From Hypomesus transpacificus (taxonomy: Eukaryota > Chordata > Actinopteri > Osmeriformes > Osmeridae), in contig NC_061062.1 in assembly GCF_021917145.1 (NCBI RefSeq), positions 4,304,466 through 4,368,465 of the forward strand: a stretch of DNA of 64,000 bases, in the 5' to 3' direction. The translations under genes were made by a program, and so were the position numbers. Shown here piece after piece: positions 13,701-50,690 of this stretch; position 1 is the stretch's first letter, and each line of letters starts with the position of its first letter. The notes beneath the pieces are model-generated. The model was not told where the DNA came from, did not search any database, and was given only the letters and a program-made list of their open reading frames with translations.

Positions 13701-16407
13701 TGCACTCAGTTCCCCCATACCGGTTACTCGTCACAAGCAAGACAACAATACGACTGAGTCTCTGGTAACTAACCGGCTGTTTGCTCTGGGCTTGGGCAGG
13801 AGAGCCGTCGCCAGGGTATGCATGCCCGGGCATGGCTGTCACTGCAGACAACACGAGCTTTACGGCCACTGAACATCAGGCCACAAACACGAGACACTGC
13901 CTTGCTCTGCAGTTACCTCAATCCACAATACACAGCCTCTAAGGTCGCCCACCGGAACGTTCCCTCAATCTGTCATTCTTATCATACAGCAGTTGGGTTT
14001 TATTGACTGTACTTTTCAAATGGGCTATAGGGTAGATTACCTCTGTAGGCTCTAGTATCTCATTGATATACATATCTGGACAGGAAACAATCCACCACGG
14101 TAAGATCTGAGAAACATTCAGGCACACTAAGGTCTAGGACACATTCAAGCACACTAAGGTCTAGGACACATTCAAGCACACTAAGGTTTAGGAAACACTC
14201 AGGCACACTAAGGTCTAGGACACATTCAAGCACACTAAGGTCTAGGACACATTCAGGCACACTAAGGTCTAGGTCACATTCAAGCACACTAAGGTCTAGG
14301 AAACATTCAGGCACACAAAGGCTTAAATATCCTGTCCTCACAGTCAACTGACTGCACTGCAAGGCTGTGTGTTCAGTACGCCAGCTTTGCTGTCATTCTC
14401 TACAATGGACGGCTTAAAGCGAGAGCTCCAGTCCAGATGATGTGCTTAGATGTGGTGTGATTGTGGTCACAGTCAGAGAGTTCCACTTCCCCTCAAACTC
14501 CACTAGAAAAGGAAAAAAAAAACTTTTGTCATCTATGACCATGACACCGGGAGGAGTGAAACTTGGAACACGCAAGCTCGCTCACACACACACACTGCAG
14601 GGAATGAGCCCTGTAGAAATGGGTTTTCTGCATTTTGACACCTTGTTATCCTGCCTGAGAGCCAGACATGTGACCAGATCAAGGTGAGCGGGGGTCAAGT
14701 GCTCACCTCATGCCTGGCCATGGACAGGGGCAGGCCTGCGAGCGATCTGTAGGTTTTAACAATCTGTCTCTCGTTTTTGGTTTGTTTTCCATCCTAATAC
14801 CCTTTCTCTCTCAACTCTCAACTCTGCTTACTGCCTCCCTCCCTCCCTCCCACGAACTGTCCCACTTTCCAGACATATGTTCCCAAGACCCTGAGGGTCA
14901 CCAGAGTGGAGATGTTGCAGAGCCCCAAACACAGGACACCACCTGGAGCTGCTCTGCAAGTCTACACCACCTCCCACAGCCCACCCCTCTGTCTGGCTCT
15001 CCTCCCCCAGTCTACACCACCTCCCACAGCCCACCCCTCTGCCTGGCTCTCCTCCCCCAGTCTACACCACCTCCCACAGCCCACCACTCTGTCTGGCTCT
15101 CCTCCCCCAGTCTACACCACCTCCCACAGCCCACCCCTCTGCCTGGCTCTCCCCCCCCCCCCAGTCTACACCACCTCCCACAGCCCACCCCTCCCCTGGC
15201 TCTCCTCCCCCAGTCTACACCACCTCCCACAGCCCACCCCTCTGTCTGGCTCCCCCCCCAGTCTACACCACCTCCCACAGCCCACCCCTCCCCTGGCTCT
15301 CCTCAGGTCTACACCACCTCCCACAGCCCACCCCTCCCCTGGCTCTCCTCAAGTCTACACCACCTCCCACAGCCCACCCCTCTGCCTGGCTCTCCCCCCC
15401 CAGTCTACACCACCTCCCACAGCCCACCCCTCTGCCTGGCTCTCCCCCCCCAGTCTACACCACCTCCCACAGCCCACCCCTCTGTCTGGCTCTCCCCCCC
15501 CAGTCTACACCACCTCCCACAGCCCACCCCTCTGCCTGGCTCTCCTTCCCAAGTCTTAAACATGTCCAACTCTTACTCACTGGCGGTGACAGGAATCTCG
15601 TGAAGCTCATCAAACATCCTCTATTTCAAGTTCAAAGAGAGTTAATAAGAATCTTCTGAAGTTAACCAAACTAATTTAATTAAAGTTCAGAGTACACAGA
15701 GGGTCATAATGCAGGGCTCCATAGCTGCAGTGCATTGTGGGTTAGTGTTCCTGGGAAGGAGAGGAAGGAGCTTATAACCCAGCTCTGACATCAAAGCTCT
15801 GACATCAAAGCTCTGACATCAAAGCTCTGGCATCACAGCTCTGACATCACAGCTCTGACATCACAGCTCTGACATCACAGCTCTGACATCACAGCTCTGA
15901 CATCAAACATGTCAGCCATTCCACAAAACAGGTGTTTTAAGTACCAGTCGACATTGCTGTGAGCAACTAGATCTCAGTACATTCAGCCTCTTTATAGAGG
16001 GTTTTGTCATTGCGTTTGTGTGCACGCGTGTGACTAGGAGGGTGTCTCTGTAGTGACGGGAGGGGTGTGAGGGAGAAAGGGGGGGGTATAATAAACAACA
16101 GTGGAACCAAGCAGGAAGTGGCCGGCCCCTACTTGTAAACATCCTGTGTGGCTGAGAGAGATACCCCCTGAATACCCCCACCTCACACACACACATAGAT
16201 GGCTCTGGGGCCAAACACTGGGAGAAGGGATTTCAGAGTTCAAGGGGCATTGCTCCTGAAACTGTAATTTGACAATAGAGTTTGCGACAGCATGCCTGTG
16301 TGGCAATACTCACCTTCACATTCTTGATCCTCACAAACTTCTCCTCCACCTGCACGGCTAGCTTCCCCCCATCCACGCTTTCCCTGTGAGACAGAAGAGA
16401 AGGAGGG

Positions 16408-16448
<41 letters not shown>

Positions 16449-18904
16449 GAGACATGGAGGTTTACACATAAACACACAGTCAAGTACTGGACAAGACGCC
16501 TCAGAATCTGGAGCCGTGTTTTCAACTGGGACTATATTATGAGGCAGACTATCTGATACGTTAAGTTTCATTGATCGTTAGTTGACCATGTGAAGAAAAC
16601 AATACATCTAACTCTAGAGTTGTGCAAAGGCAGCCGAGATGAGTTCTTTATCAAATGAAAACAGCCAGAAACACACACACACGTAGCGAGCGAGAGGGGA
16701 AGAGAGAAAGAGACAGTCCACAGAGAATAGGGAGTCAGGTGGCTGAACGGTGAGGGAATCGGGCTGGTCATCTGAACACGTCAGTTCGATTCCCGGCCGA
16801 GCTAAAAAAAAATGACGTTGTGTCCTTGGGCAAGGCACTTCACCCTACTTGCCTCGGGGGGAATGTCCCTGTAGTTACTGTAAGTCGCTCTGGATAAGAG
16901 CGTCTGCTAAATGACTAAAGTGTAAGTGTAAGTGTAGAATGACTCTGCTGAGGCAGCTTGTGCTCTGTCCAGAACAAAGAATGTGTGTGTGCGTGTATCT
17001 TCACGTTCACTGTATCTTACACTCAGTGCGTGTGCAAGGACAACGACAGCTGTGTGTGTTCTCCAGCTGCCGGTCCAGGCATATCTGATGCAACCAAGTG
17101 AAATCCCAGCATGCACTGCAGCGTGGGGAGCCGAGTTTAAATCCGAGGCAGTGCTCCCGTGGTCAGAGCTCTGCTGCGACTCTTGGTCAGTATGGAGGAC
17201 AAGACCCACGACCAGGGACCTCAGCTACCTCCCCCCGTCCCCTCCCCACGTGGGAGTGATTTTACCAGCCAGGGGCCCAGCCCAATACCACAACCCACAC
17301 ACACATCCAAGAACAGGAACCCACCAGCAGGAGAGGAGGACTGGAAAGCGGCAGGGTTGACCGAGGGGGTGTGGGGAGATGGAGAGACCCTGGAAACACT
17401 TTTTGTGGGGGGGGAGGGAAACTGAAAATAGCCTACGGCTGTTTCTCAACCGCCGTGGCACGTTGGTAACACATGTAGCAGAGGCCTGGCCTTCTGGAAG
17501 CCTCTGTCACACGGAGCACGGCCTGAACGACACCGCACAACACCCTAGGCACACCTCCACAGCCACCATTTCACACAACACGGGTGAGGGAAATAGAGTT
17601 CGAAAGAAGCAAACGGTGTCCTACAGCAGGGGCATGCCTGCAACACACATTAACAGTCAGATGGCTGAGCAGTTAGGGAATCGGGCTACTAATCAGAAGG
17701 TTACCAGTTCGATTCCCGGCCGTGCCAAATGATGGTGTGTCCTTGGGCAAGGCACTTCACTCCTACTTGCCTCGGGGGAAATGTCCCTGTACTTACTGTA
17801 AGACACTCTGGATAAGAGCGTCTGCTAAATGACTAAATGTTATGTAAATGTAACAGCAAAAGACATTCAGGCTATTCAAATGCAACCAGGAAACCAACCT
17901 TTTGCATGACAGTGAAGAGCAGTTTCAAAGCTCTTTCAAATGTCTTGTTATGCAAACCACCAGGATGGTAAAAGGGAAAGAAACTGTCACAGTCTCAGGC
18001 TGTAAATATTAAACATATTAAAGGGCCGCATAAAAATCTATTGAAAACAACAGTAAATCAGTTACATCTGATGTTATTCTCCCCAGAGCCCAAAGAGCCC
18101 TCAGGTGAACATGCTGTAGTAATCTGGCCTAAAAGAGGGGGTGGGGGCCCAAGGGGGTAGGTACCCTGCTAGGCTCTGGCTACACCTCAAGACTGGGCTA
18201 GGTTTACTGCGCAGTAAAACAACTATTTCCATGAGAGTTAGCAACACCAGCAATAAAGGCTTACACATTTAGTGACTTCTGGCACAACGGCCTTTATACA
18301 GTAGGGATTTTAAAAACATTTTTTTTATATTTGAACTTTTATTTCTTTTTGTATTTTAACCTAATTCCTAATATTTTGGACACTGATCTTTGGATGTATC
18401 ACTGAGCAATATAATGACCATTGGTTGACAATAACAACTTTATGTTACTTTAATGTAATGATGTTGCCTAATGCATTGAGCAGAGTCAGTGAGATGTGTA
18501 TACATTGTGCTCAGCAGAGTCAAATAAAGCATCTCACACAAGAAGGCATTACTCAACTGGTTTAAAAGCTCAATCGGTCCTACCCTTACTGTAGCTTATG
18601 TCAAGCCTACCAGAACTCTGTGCTTTGTTAAGCGGGTGCACGTTATTGAATGGGTGTTGATCCAAAAGGGCCATTGCCTGCATCTTGTTGTCAAAGCCAA
18701 ACAATTCCCAAGCATGGCAACATGCTGCCAAATGCAGACGTACTCCAGTACCAGGAGGCTATAGCTGAATCGATCCTTTTTATACGGACGGTTACTGTAT
18801 TCAACCATTATCCATTCACACAAGATTCACGCTGCTATATTATAATAAAAACCTTACCTTGCGTTGAGAGGACGAACTCGAATCGCTACTTTCACGTTTG
18901 CCAT
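717..18904 (-). CDS. stard9: stard9 (KIF16A-type kinesin-3), N-terminal motor part, 15 exons, gene truncated at the left window edge
   Basis: Plus-end microtubule motor family; human STARD9 is a mitotic, centrosome-associated kinesin. Exons in transcript order: 18904-18858, 16383-16314, 13450-13340, 5719-5603, 5427-5395, 5295-5234, 4964-4852, 3237-3095, 2973-2906, 2611-2514, 2314-2093, 1840-1743, 1550-1473, 1076-1002, 896-717 (505 codons, frame kept throughout). The start [14 protein letters not shown] is the family N-terminus. Visible motifs are P-loop GQTGTGKT (residues 101-108), switch I SSRSH (219-223), switch II DLAGSE (251-256), INKSLVTLG helix, [18 protein letters not shown], and the neck-side STLRYA...NKPRVNE. 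Loop 12 (288-332) carries a Ser-rich stretch and ten consecutive glycines. The last exon ends in VTFYHLR, just before the FHA domain expected in this family; FHA, stalk and START domains lie outside. KIF16B was considered, but [21 protein letters not shown] and the cdan1/ttbk2 neighbours favour stard9. The donor after exon 8 (GTCACG) is weak. Confidence 0.93.
1155..1456. repeat. 14-bp minisatellite (gtgtgtggttcaca type)
   Basis: About 20 copies of a 14-bp GT-rich unit between stard9 exons 14 and 13. It approaches the exon 13 donor to within about 20 bp. Confidence 0.93.
1691..1722. repeat. (CA)n microsatellite downstream of stard9 exon 12
   Basis: About 16 CA units. The bases just before it, tttgggatcaataaaagtacc (1670-1690 region), resemble the 3' tail common to fish retroposons, but the body of an element is not recognisable. 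Confidence 0.85.
4972..5042. repeat. (GA)n microsatellite directly upstream of stard9 exon 7
   Basis: Near-perfect AG dinucleotide tract abutting the exon 7 acceptor, so on the transcript strand it is a (CT)n polypyrimidine tract. A shorter GA tract is at 4440-4533 and a (CAG)7 run at about 4230-4250. Confidence 0.9.
7187..7219. repeat. 33-bp poly(C) homopolymer
   Basis: Uninterrupted C run in stard9 intron 3, flanked by further C-rich sequence from 7171. Possible assembly length error. Confidence 0.95.
8291..8320. repeat. 30-bp poly(G) homopolymer
   Basis: Uninterrupted G run in stard9 intron 3. Length is uncertain in any sequencing assembly. Confidence 0.95.
8432..8518. repeat. 21-bp minisatellite, 4 copies
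   Basis: Unit containing tctggagcgggagatgggg, four near-identical copies in stard9 intron 3. Confidence 0.93.
9085..9180 (+). mobile_element. tRNA-derived SINE head (degenerate)
   Basis: Contains an A-box-like ggctcagtggtggag and a B-box-like ggttcaaatct about 50 bp apart, the internal RNA polymerase III promoter arrangement of a tRNA-derived SINE. It does not fold into a convincing intact tRNA and sits inside an intron. The family was not identified. Confidence 0.5.
10584..10770. repeat. GA/GACA-rich microsatellite
   Basis: Compound (GA)n with interspersed GACA in stard9 intron 3. Confidence 0.9.
11426..11905. repeat. CT-rich minisatellite
   Basis: About 480 bp of pyrimidine-only variants of cctctcctctcctcccctg. 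It creates long Glu/Arg or Ser/Pro frames on both strands that are not genes. Confidence 0.93.
14098..14322. repeat. 27-bp minisatellite, about 8 copies
   Basis: Unit actaaggtctaggacacattcaagcac with variants, in stard9 intron 2. The unit is nine codons long, so one frame stays open. Confidence 0.93.
14956..15558. repeat. 50-bp minisatellite, about 12 copies
   Basis: Unit starts agtctacaccacctcccac, followed by a variable cctggctct/cccc segment, in stard9 intron 2. The open frame through it is a repeat artefact. Confidence 0.94.
15783..15908. repeat. 14-bp minisatellite, about 9 copies
   Basis: Unit agctctgacatcac in stard9 intron 2. Confidence 0.93.
16403..16446. repeat. (GA)n microsatellite upstream of stard9 exon 2
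   Basis: AG tract ending about 20 bp from the exon 2 acceptor. Read as (CT)n on the transcript strand. Confidence 0.9.
16731..16930 (+). mobile_element. tRNA-derived SINE (V-SINE-like), copy 1
   Basis: Full-length-looking element: 5' end gggagtcaggtggctgaa, B box gttcgattcc, central tccttgggcaaggcacttcac, and 3' tail ctctggataagagcgtctgc then taaatgac. The same sequence recurs three more times in this window. The central block and tail match my recollection of the teleost V-SINE superfamily; exact family not assigned. In stard9 intron 1. Confidence 0.87.
17655..17855 (+). mobile_element. tRNA-derived SINE (V-SINE-like), copy 2
   Basis: Same architecture as the copy 900 bp upstream, in the same orientation: B box gttcgattcccggccg, central ccttgggcaaggcacttcac, tail gataagagcgtctgctaaat, then a short ATGT-rich end. 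Confidence 0.88.
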
Positions 18905-19170
18905 GGTAGCTCCTACGACAGATGACTCGTAGACGGTAAAACATACAAGTTCTACCTACACTAACGCGTGCTGACAACAGACTGTTGACATTCCCCCGGT
19001 AAAACGGGAAAATCTTTACCGGCCACCATTCAAGCCATCTTTACTGGTGAGATAGCCCGCTTCTGTCCGAGTCTCACCAACAGTCAGCCAGCCGGGAGTT
19101 CTGAATGTGAAACTTCCTGCTATACTAGTCGAGAGTGCCTGACACTTGAGCGAGGCGGAGACGCGGGGTG
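18905..19170 (-). promoter_or_regulatory. putative stard9 5' UTR and promoter region
   Basis: Immediately upstream of the stard9 ATG. Several CpGs and GC-rich patches (ccccggtaaaacggg, gcgaggcggagacgcgggg) in otherwise AT-rich sequence suggest a small CpG promoter. No TATA element is obvious. Inferred from position only. Confidence 0.4.
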
Positions 19171-19373
19171 GATTGTGGCATCTGAGATTGTTGACACACT
19201 TTTTTTTTTTCTAACATCAATTTTAAAGTTATCTTTATGAACCTCAAGTACATAATTGTTGTTTGGCAGTAAGCTATATGAAACATTTAAGTGGTGGAAA
19301 GTATAACCTGATAATTACAATGAATAACTTAAACGGAAAAAATATATTACGAAATTATATAACTTTATTTTTC

Positions 19374-20396
19374 ATTATTTGTCCAATTACAAATAGTAAA
19401 CATTAAAAGCAGCAGATAGAATATTATCTGGTTCAACATGAACTACATAATTGACGCTCCCACGGCATCCATAACCAAACAGAATCACTAGTGACAGTCA
19501 CAGGCATAGCTCTGGCAACGGAGTGTCGATACAAAAACTTTTTTATAACACAAATCCTATCCTATTATGTTTGATTTCATGTGATATTTTCGACATGGCA
19601 CTTCGAGTTTGTATTAATTAACTAGCCAGACAGTTGAAGCATCTCTCAGTGTCCAAAACACTCACACGTGCATGGAAAGCTGTTGACCTTGTTAACAGTT
19701 TCCTCTCAGGAATGATCAATAATAAACCAGAGCCATGTTGACCCTTCAAACTCTCCCACCAGCCCTGAGAGTGAGAGGGGCCGTGGGACTGCAGAGAATG
19801 TCCCCAGGTCTATATGGCTTCTGGAACATTTCATGTCCCCCCCCCCCCCCATTAAAATCCAACATTTTCAACAGGAACAAACTTCTTCCCCTTTGTCCAT
19901 ATCGCCCCCAGTGTGAGAACCACGAGGTCCAGTCTGAGGACAGCGTCCCCCCCCAGCATCGGGGAGAAAGGGAGGGTCGTCTCCCTGGTCCTGCCAGGTC
20001 AGAGCAGCAGGATGATCAGGTCTGACCTCCCCACCTTCTCTAAACCCTGGGGGACCACGGCCGTCCCACCTGCTGCCTTCAAAGCAACTGCTCCTGTTAG
20101 TTCTCATTCCAACCCCCCTCCCCCCCCCCCCCCCTCCCCCCGGCACATGCCGATTCTGATCGGTAGCAGGTTCGAGGAGGCGAATCAGGCTAGACCCTCA
20201 GGCTGGAGCCAAGACCTACAGACAAGCGTGGGCGTCTCCGCCAGCAAATGTTCCTGAGTCCCGACAACGACAAGCTGAGTCCGGACCGGTACCTGCGCGT
20301 ACGGCACACTGCCGGCGACAGGCACGGCGAAACCAACGAGATCGCGTGGGGAAAGCGGTGAGATCGTGATCGTCGCGGCGATTGGCGTCGGGCTGG
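19374..20396 (-). other. putative cdan1 3' UTR
   Basis: Sequence after the cdan1 stop on the minus strand. The first clear minus-strand AATAAA reads as tttatt at 19374-19379, giving a 3' UTR near 1 kb. A poly(C) run lies at about 20118-20140. No other gene seen. Confidence 0.45.
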
Positions 20397-34053
<13,657 letters not shown>

Positions 34054-34200
34054 TCCGGAGTAAGCAAGCGCTCCTCGGCTTCAGTGGGTTGAGTGGACCA
34101 GATCGGAAGCAGGCGCACACATGTCAAGAGACGCAGTGCATGCTACTCGTGCATTTGGGTTAGCAAAAAAACACAAGTGTGCGTATAGTCAAGATCCTCT
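34054..34200 (-). promoter_or_regulatory. putative cdan1 promoter/5' UTR
   Basis: Immediately upstream of the cdan1 ATG, between it and the presumed end of the ttbk2 transcript. No TATA box stands out. Placement is by position only. Confidence 0.35.
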
Positions 34201-34319
34201 TGACCAGAGGTAGCCTCTAATGCCATTATAGATGTCCAGTGCCTCACCAGACTGCCCGCTGATAAAATGTGCAACTGTAGCAGTTTTTATGGATAATGAA
34301 ACAAATGGCAAGACACGAT

Positions 34320-37300
34320 TTTATTTAGTCTGCATGCTGAATGAGTATTTTATTCATAACCAGTTTATAAAAATAAAATACAAAATAATTTTAAACGAAC
34401 AGAAAAAACACTGTACAAGGCATTGATATGGTACAAATGAAAAATAAACATAAATAATTACAGTTATGTACAATGCAAAACCTCCCCTTGTTACATTCTT
34501 TCCTCGTGACTGTACATTTACATTTCAAAACAATTACATTGCAACACAACACTATAATGTGAACGATTAATAAATGTCCAAAGTTCATACTGGTGAAGGG
34601 CACGAATAGTGTGTGGTGGTCATTTTAACAATAACTCATATAAATAATTATATTTTAAGCAGATAAGTAATTTTTCAGTAACTATCTTCGAACGCTATAA
34701 CACACAAGGGGGGTGTTGGACGAGTGCACACATTAAAATATGGCCCCTTAACAATGTGATCCTTCTGTTCATTAGGCTTTAAAACGAGAGGTGTAGTCTA
34801 CGTTATCCGCAGGCATATGCCGAATTGACCACAAGGATTTCCCGCAAGCCCACTATAAATTAGTTTGAAAGACAACACGGGTGTGGGACATCACGGGGAG
34901 GAGGGCTAGGTAAACTGACATTATGCCCGTCACTTCATACCAGACTACACCACTGTTGAAACCAGAGGAAGTCTTCGGTCGTGATCGATCATGATCGGAC
35001 CACAGATAGACAAGGTATGACACCTTTAAAATCACCAGGCCACGCAATAAGTGACAAATGATAATCTCTTCATAAACATAATACTACTTGCTATACCTCG
35101 GTGCAACGCCAACGAGAAATAAAAGAAAAAGAAGCAACTGATTATCTTTTTCCAGCAGCGATGCTGTTGTTACCTCACTCCATTTCATTGAAGCACGTTA
35201 GCAAATAAGTTATTAACTTATGAAGGTGATCTTTTAAATAAATATTTTTTACATGTATATATTAAAAGTTTGCAGCAACGTTGTTTCGAAGTTAGTTGCC
35301 TTGCTGTACCGAACATAGCGTTTAAAAAGGAGCTCAACACTGATTGAAAGGATTCATGGGAATTCGCAAGCAACTGCTGACGCACCAGCATAACATTCAC
35401 TTTGCGCTCAAGGATGAAACGCCGCCGAATTTTTTTGTCTCATTTCAAAACCACCTCACAGGTATAACGCCTACCAAGAGTCTAGTCAAACAGACTTCGT
35501 ACAGACCAAGAGTCTAGTCGAACATACTTCGTGCAGCGGTGCTGAAAACAGCACTTGACACTGCAACGAGCTGAGCCACATACACAGAATCAGGCTCAGT
35601 CCTGGTAGTCCACTAGACCCTGGATAATGAGTACTGGCAGGCTTGACTGGCAATAACACGCCTGTCAGAGACCCAACCATACCCCATGACCTCTGACCCC
35701 AATCCACATCACTGACCCCTGATACTTCACACACCCAGGACAGCCGACTGGCTAGCTAGCTACACAGTGGAATGGTCCAACGCCGACGCAGTCAAGCCAC
35801 CCCTAGCTCTAGCAGCAGGGGAGTAGAGGAGATATTAAGGCGTCTCACTGGCTGAACGTTGCCTCAGGATGAGTTGTAGCTGCTCAGGACCAAAGCAGGT
35901 ATCTGTCCCTCCCACCAGGAGGTACCCACACATCCCTAGAAACACTGCCAATCAAGATGCCCCTTCCATAGCGTGGAACTAATCTCACCAGTGGGAGAAC
36001 CCACAATTCCAGTAGATGAACCCCTAATTCTAACCTGTAGATTAGAAGAACCTGGGATTCTAGAAAAGCAAGTGAGAATCTATTATTCTAGCGAGCAACT
36101 GAGAATCCATTATTGTAGCACAATTCAAACCAGTGGAGAATCCATCAGGGTACTGGTTTCATTATGCAAATACTCATTTGCCCCCGCTTAAATGATCAAC
36201 TATCTACACGTGCCACTTCATACAAGCCAATCAGTCGTGTAAAACCTCGCAGGACAGTGCATGTGCACAGGTACTCTTTAGGAATGAGCATGTAGAGTTC
36301 TGAATAGGAGCCCTGGTCAGGGTCAGGTGGGAGCAGGGCTCATTAGGAGATAGAGCGGAAATCAAAGTATATATTCAAACAAAACAGCACAAAATTAAAA
36401 GAAATATCCCTTTGAAACAGCGTTCGTCTCAGGATAGGGGATACATGTGGGGAACTAGTATGCTGCCTGTTTGGTTGGACGGTTTACGTTTTTTTCTCTT
36501 TTCTCTGAAGCGCATGCAAACAGTAGTAGTGGAAACAGCGGGAGGTATTTTTACAGTATCTTACAAGCGGAGGAGTGGGGGAGAGAGAGAGGGAGAGTGG
36601 GGGAGAGAGGGAGGGTGGGGGAGAGAGAGGTAGGGAGGGAGGTTGGGGAAGGTTTGGGCGAAGGAGTTGGTGATTAGTGAACATGGAAGTCAGTGACGAA
36701 AAACAAACCTTGGTTGGTTCTCATAGTGCACAAACATGTGTCATCAACAAACAAACGAACATTTTCTTCTCCTGTATCACGACCAATATAAATGCTTGGA
36801 TTCAATTGGAAGAATGAAACGTTTTGGAATATAATCCATGATCTTCATATGGCAAACACAATATATGACATTATACACACAATGTTTTGTTGACTACAAT
36901 TCAGATATTCAAAGTTTCATCTGAATCTTTGTTAGCGACAGAAAATCTAGTTTTATACTTAACATTCCCTTTATTATCAATACGATCGCAGAGAAATCTA
37001 CTCCTTCCTTTTGGGAGTAAATTCTCTCAAACTATGCATGACAACGTCAATAACATTCCGGTTTCCAGCTCCTCTTTGAAGAAACGATTCTCCATCCGCA
37101 TGAAGAATAATGTCCTTAAAGCTGGCACAACTGTCTTTTTTGGCTCCCTTTGTGGTTCTCACAAACATACTAGAAAGAGCCAGAAGCTCTCCAGAGTGCC
37201 AAGGCACGATGAGAAACGCGTTTGTGTTGATGATCTACACTAACTTACCAAACACTAACTCAGAGTCTTGTATTAACTACTAGTATTTGAAGAGCAGAAT

Positions 37301-38200
37301 TAAGTTCAGTACCATTCACATACGGAACGAAGGAATCATGACCTGAACTTACTCCATGCAGCCATCCGAAGATTCCCCAGACCAACACATGAGGCACCAG
37401 AATGTGTGTGTTTGTGTGCGTGTGCACACACTTCACACGCTTGTATAAAAGATCACTTGGATTGATCAGATTCATTGATCGCTTTAGGTCAGTTTTGAGT
37501 ACACAGTGCCCGACGTTGACGAGTCAGAAATCGAAAGGAAGCGAAAGAGAGGGAACTGTGACCGGGCGTTTTGCTGCTCCCACTAGCTAGACTTTTAATA
37601 TCGTCAATGTCACCATCAAATACGACTGTACGTTTTGGACACACATTGTGTCCCTGCAGTCCCCAAGATTGTGCCAAGGACAAACTAGGGACAGAAATTC
37701 GGAATTAGTGCTTGTCATGTCACCTCTGCGGTAGGCCTATATAGGAGAATTCAGACAGGGGGGCCGCAACTACGTCCGGTACTGCAGGTGTGGACTGCAG
37801 ATTGGGACCAGCTGACAAAAGGCTTAGAAACCAGAACCAGAACAGGAACCAGGATCCTGGAGGGTACAGCTCTTCATGGCATGACAGACTCTAAGTCTAA
37901 ACATATAGTTGACTTTTTCGTTTTTTTCCCCCTACTTTAATCCTATAAACTATCCTTTAGGTAAACGGACGTCTCTAAAACATCGCCCGGTGTTTGTATG
38001 ACAGACGTGAACGCAAACGGGTGAAGATGTGTGAACAATGGCAGAGGGGGACAGTGAAGGGGGACAAAGAGGGAGGGACGGAGATTCTCTTAACTCCGGG
38101 GGGGACGGGGGGAGAGGCAACGAGCCTCCTCCTGACGACAGTCCTGATTGTATTCTCGCCCTCCCACCGTCCTCTGCAGCCGGGGGCGGCTGCAGGGCGA
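34320..38200 (-). other. putative long ttbk2 3' UTR
   Basis: About 3.9 kb of mostly AT-rich, repeat-poor sequence following the ttbk2 stop, unlike the satellite-filled introns. Minus-strand AATAAA signals read as tttatt at 34320-34325 and 34348-34353, just short of the cdan1 start. No coding exon was recognised. One purine-rich patch lies at 36575-36660. Extent is inferred. Confidence 0.5.
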
Positions 38201-49625
<11,425 letters not shown>

Positions 49626-49734
49626 CCCTCCGGTGGACCTCTCCGAGTGCTGCAACGGCCCGCCTCACACTGGGCCGGGCATCTGGACCCTGCTGAGCCC
49701 TGGACGGGGCCAGGGGGAAGGGGTGGAAGAGAGG

Positions 49735-50690
49735 GGTGGAAGAGAGGGGGAGTGAGAGGGGGGTGGAAGAGAGGGGGAGTGAGAGGGGGGTGGAAGAGAG
49801 GGAGAGTGAGTGAGAGGGGGGTGGAAGAGAGGGAGAGTGAGAGGGGGGTGGAAGAGAGGGAGAGGGAAAGTGAGAGGGGGGTGGAAGAGAGGGGGAGTGA
49901 GAGGGGGGTGGAAGAGAGGGAGAGGGAGAGTGAGAGGGGGGTGGAAGAGAGGGAGAGGGAAAGTGAGAGGGGGGTGGAAGAGAGGGGGAGTGAGAGGGGG
50001 GTGGAAGAGAGGGAGAGGGAGAGTGAGAGGGGGGTGGAAGAGAGGGAGAGGGAAAGTGAGAGGGGGGTGGAAGAGAGGGGGAGTGAGAGGGGGGTGGAAG
50101 AGAGGGAGAGGGAGAGTGAGAGGGGGGTGGAAGAGAGGGAGAGTGAGTGAGAGGGGGGTGGAAGAAAGGGAGAGTGAGAGGGGGGTGGAAGAGAGGGAAA
50201 GTGAGAGTGAGAGGGGGTGGAAGAGAGGGGGAGTGAGAGGGGGGTGGAAGAGAGGGAGAGTGAGTGAGAGGGGGGTGGAAGAGAGGGAGAGTGAGAGGGG
50301 GGTGGAAGAGAGGGAGAGGGAAAGTGAGAGGGGGGTGGAAGAGAGGGGGAGTGAGAGGGGGGTGGAAGAGAGGGAGAGGGAGAGTGAGAGGGGGGTGGAA
50401 GAGAGGGAGAGGGAAAGTGAGAGGGGGGTGGAAGAGAGGGGGAGTGAGAGGGGGGTGGAAGAGAGGGAGAGGGAGAGTGAGAGGGGGGTGGAAGAGAGGG
50501 AGAGTGAGTGAGAGGGGGGTGGAAGAAAGGGAGAGTGAGAGGGGGGTGGAAGAGAGGGAGAGTGAGAGTGAGAGGGGGGTGGAAGAGAGGGAGAGTGAGA
50601 GTGAGAGGGGGGTGGAAGAGAGGGAGAGTGAGAGGGGGGTGGAAGAGAGGGAGAGTGAGAGGGGGGTGGAAGAGGGAAAGGGGGGAGAGA
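49735..50690. repeat. purine-rich minisatellite upstream of the ttbk2 start codon
   Basis: About 950 bp of gagaggggggtggaagagag variants with higher-order periodicity, starting roughly 110 bp upstream of the ttbk2 ATG. It is purine-only, so the ORFs of more than 400 codons on its minus strand (Ser/Pro/Leu/His) are not genes. Confidence 0.95.

Noticed and set aside
14710..15603. 297-codon Pro/Ser/His frame
   Set aside because: Translation of the 50-bp minisatellite in stard9 intron 2.
16731..17855. tRNA genes at the B-box-like sequences
   Set aside because: The boxes belong to repeated SINE elements with a shared non-tRNA body and tail; no intact cloverleaf was seen.
717..18904. KIF16B instead of STARD9
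   Set aside because: Motor residues such as [24 protein letters not shown] and [10 protein letters not shown] follow STARD9, and cdan1 and ttbk2 are its known neighbours.
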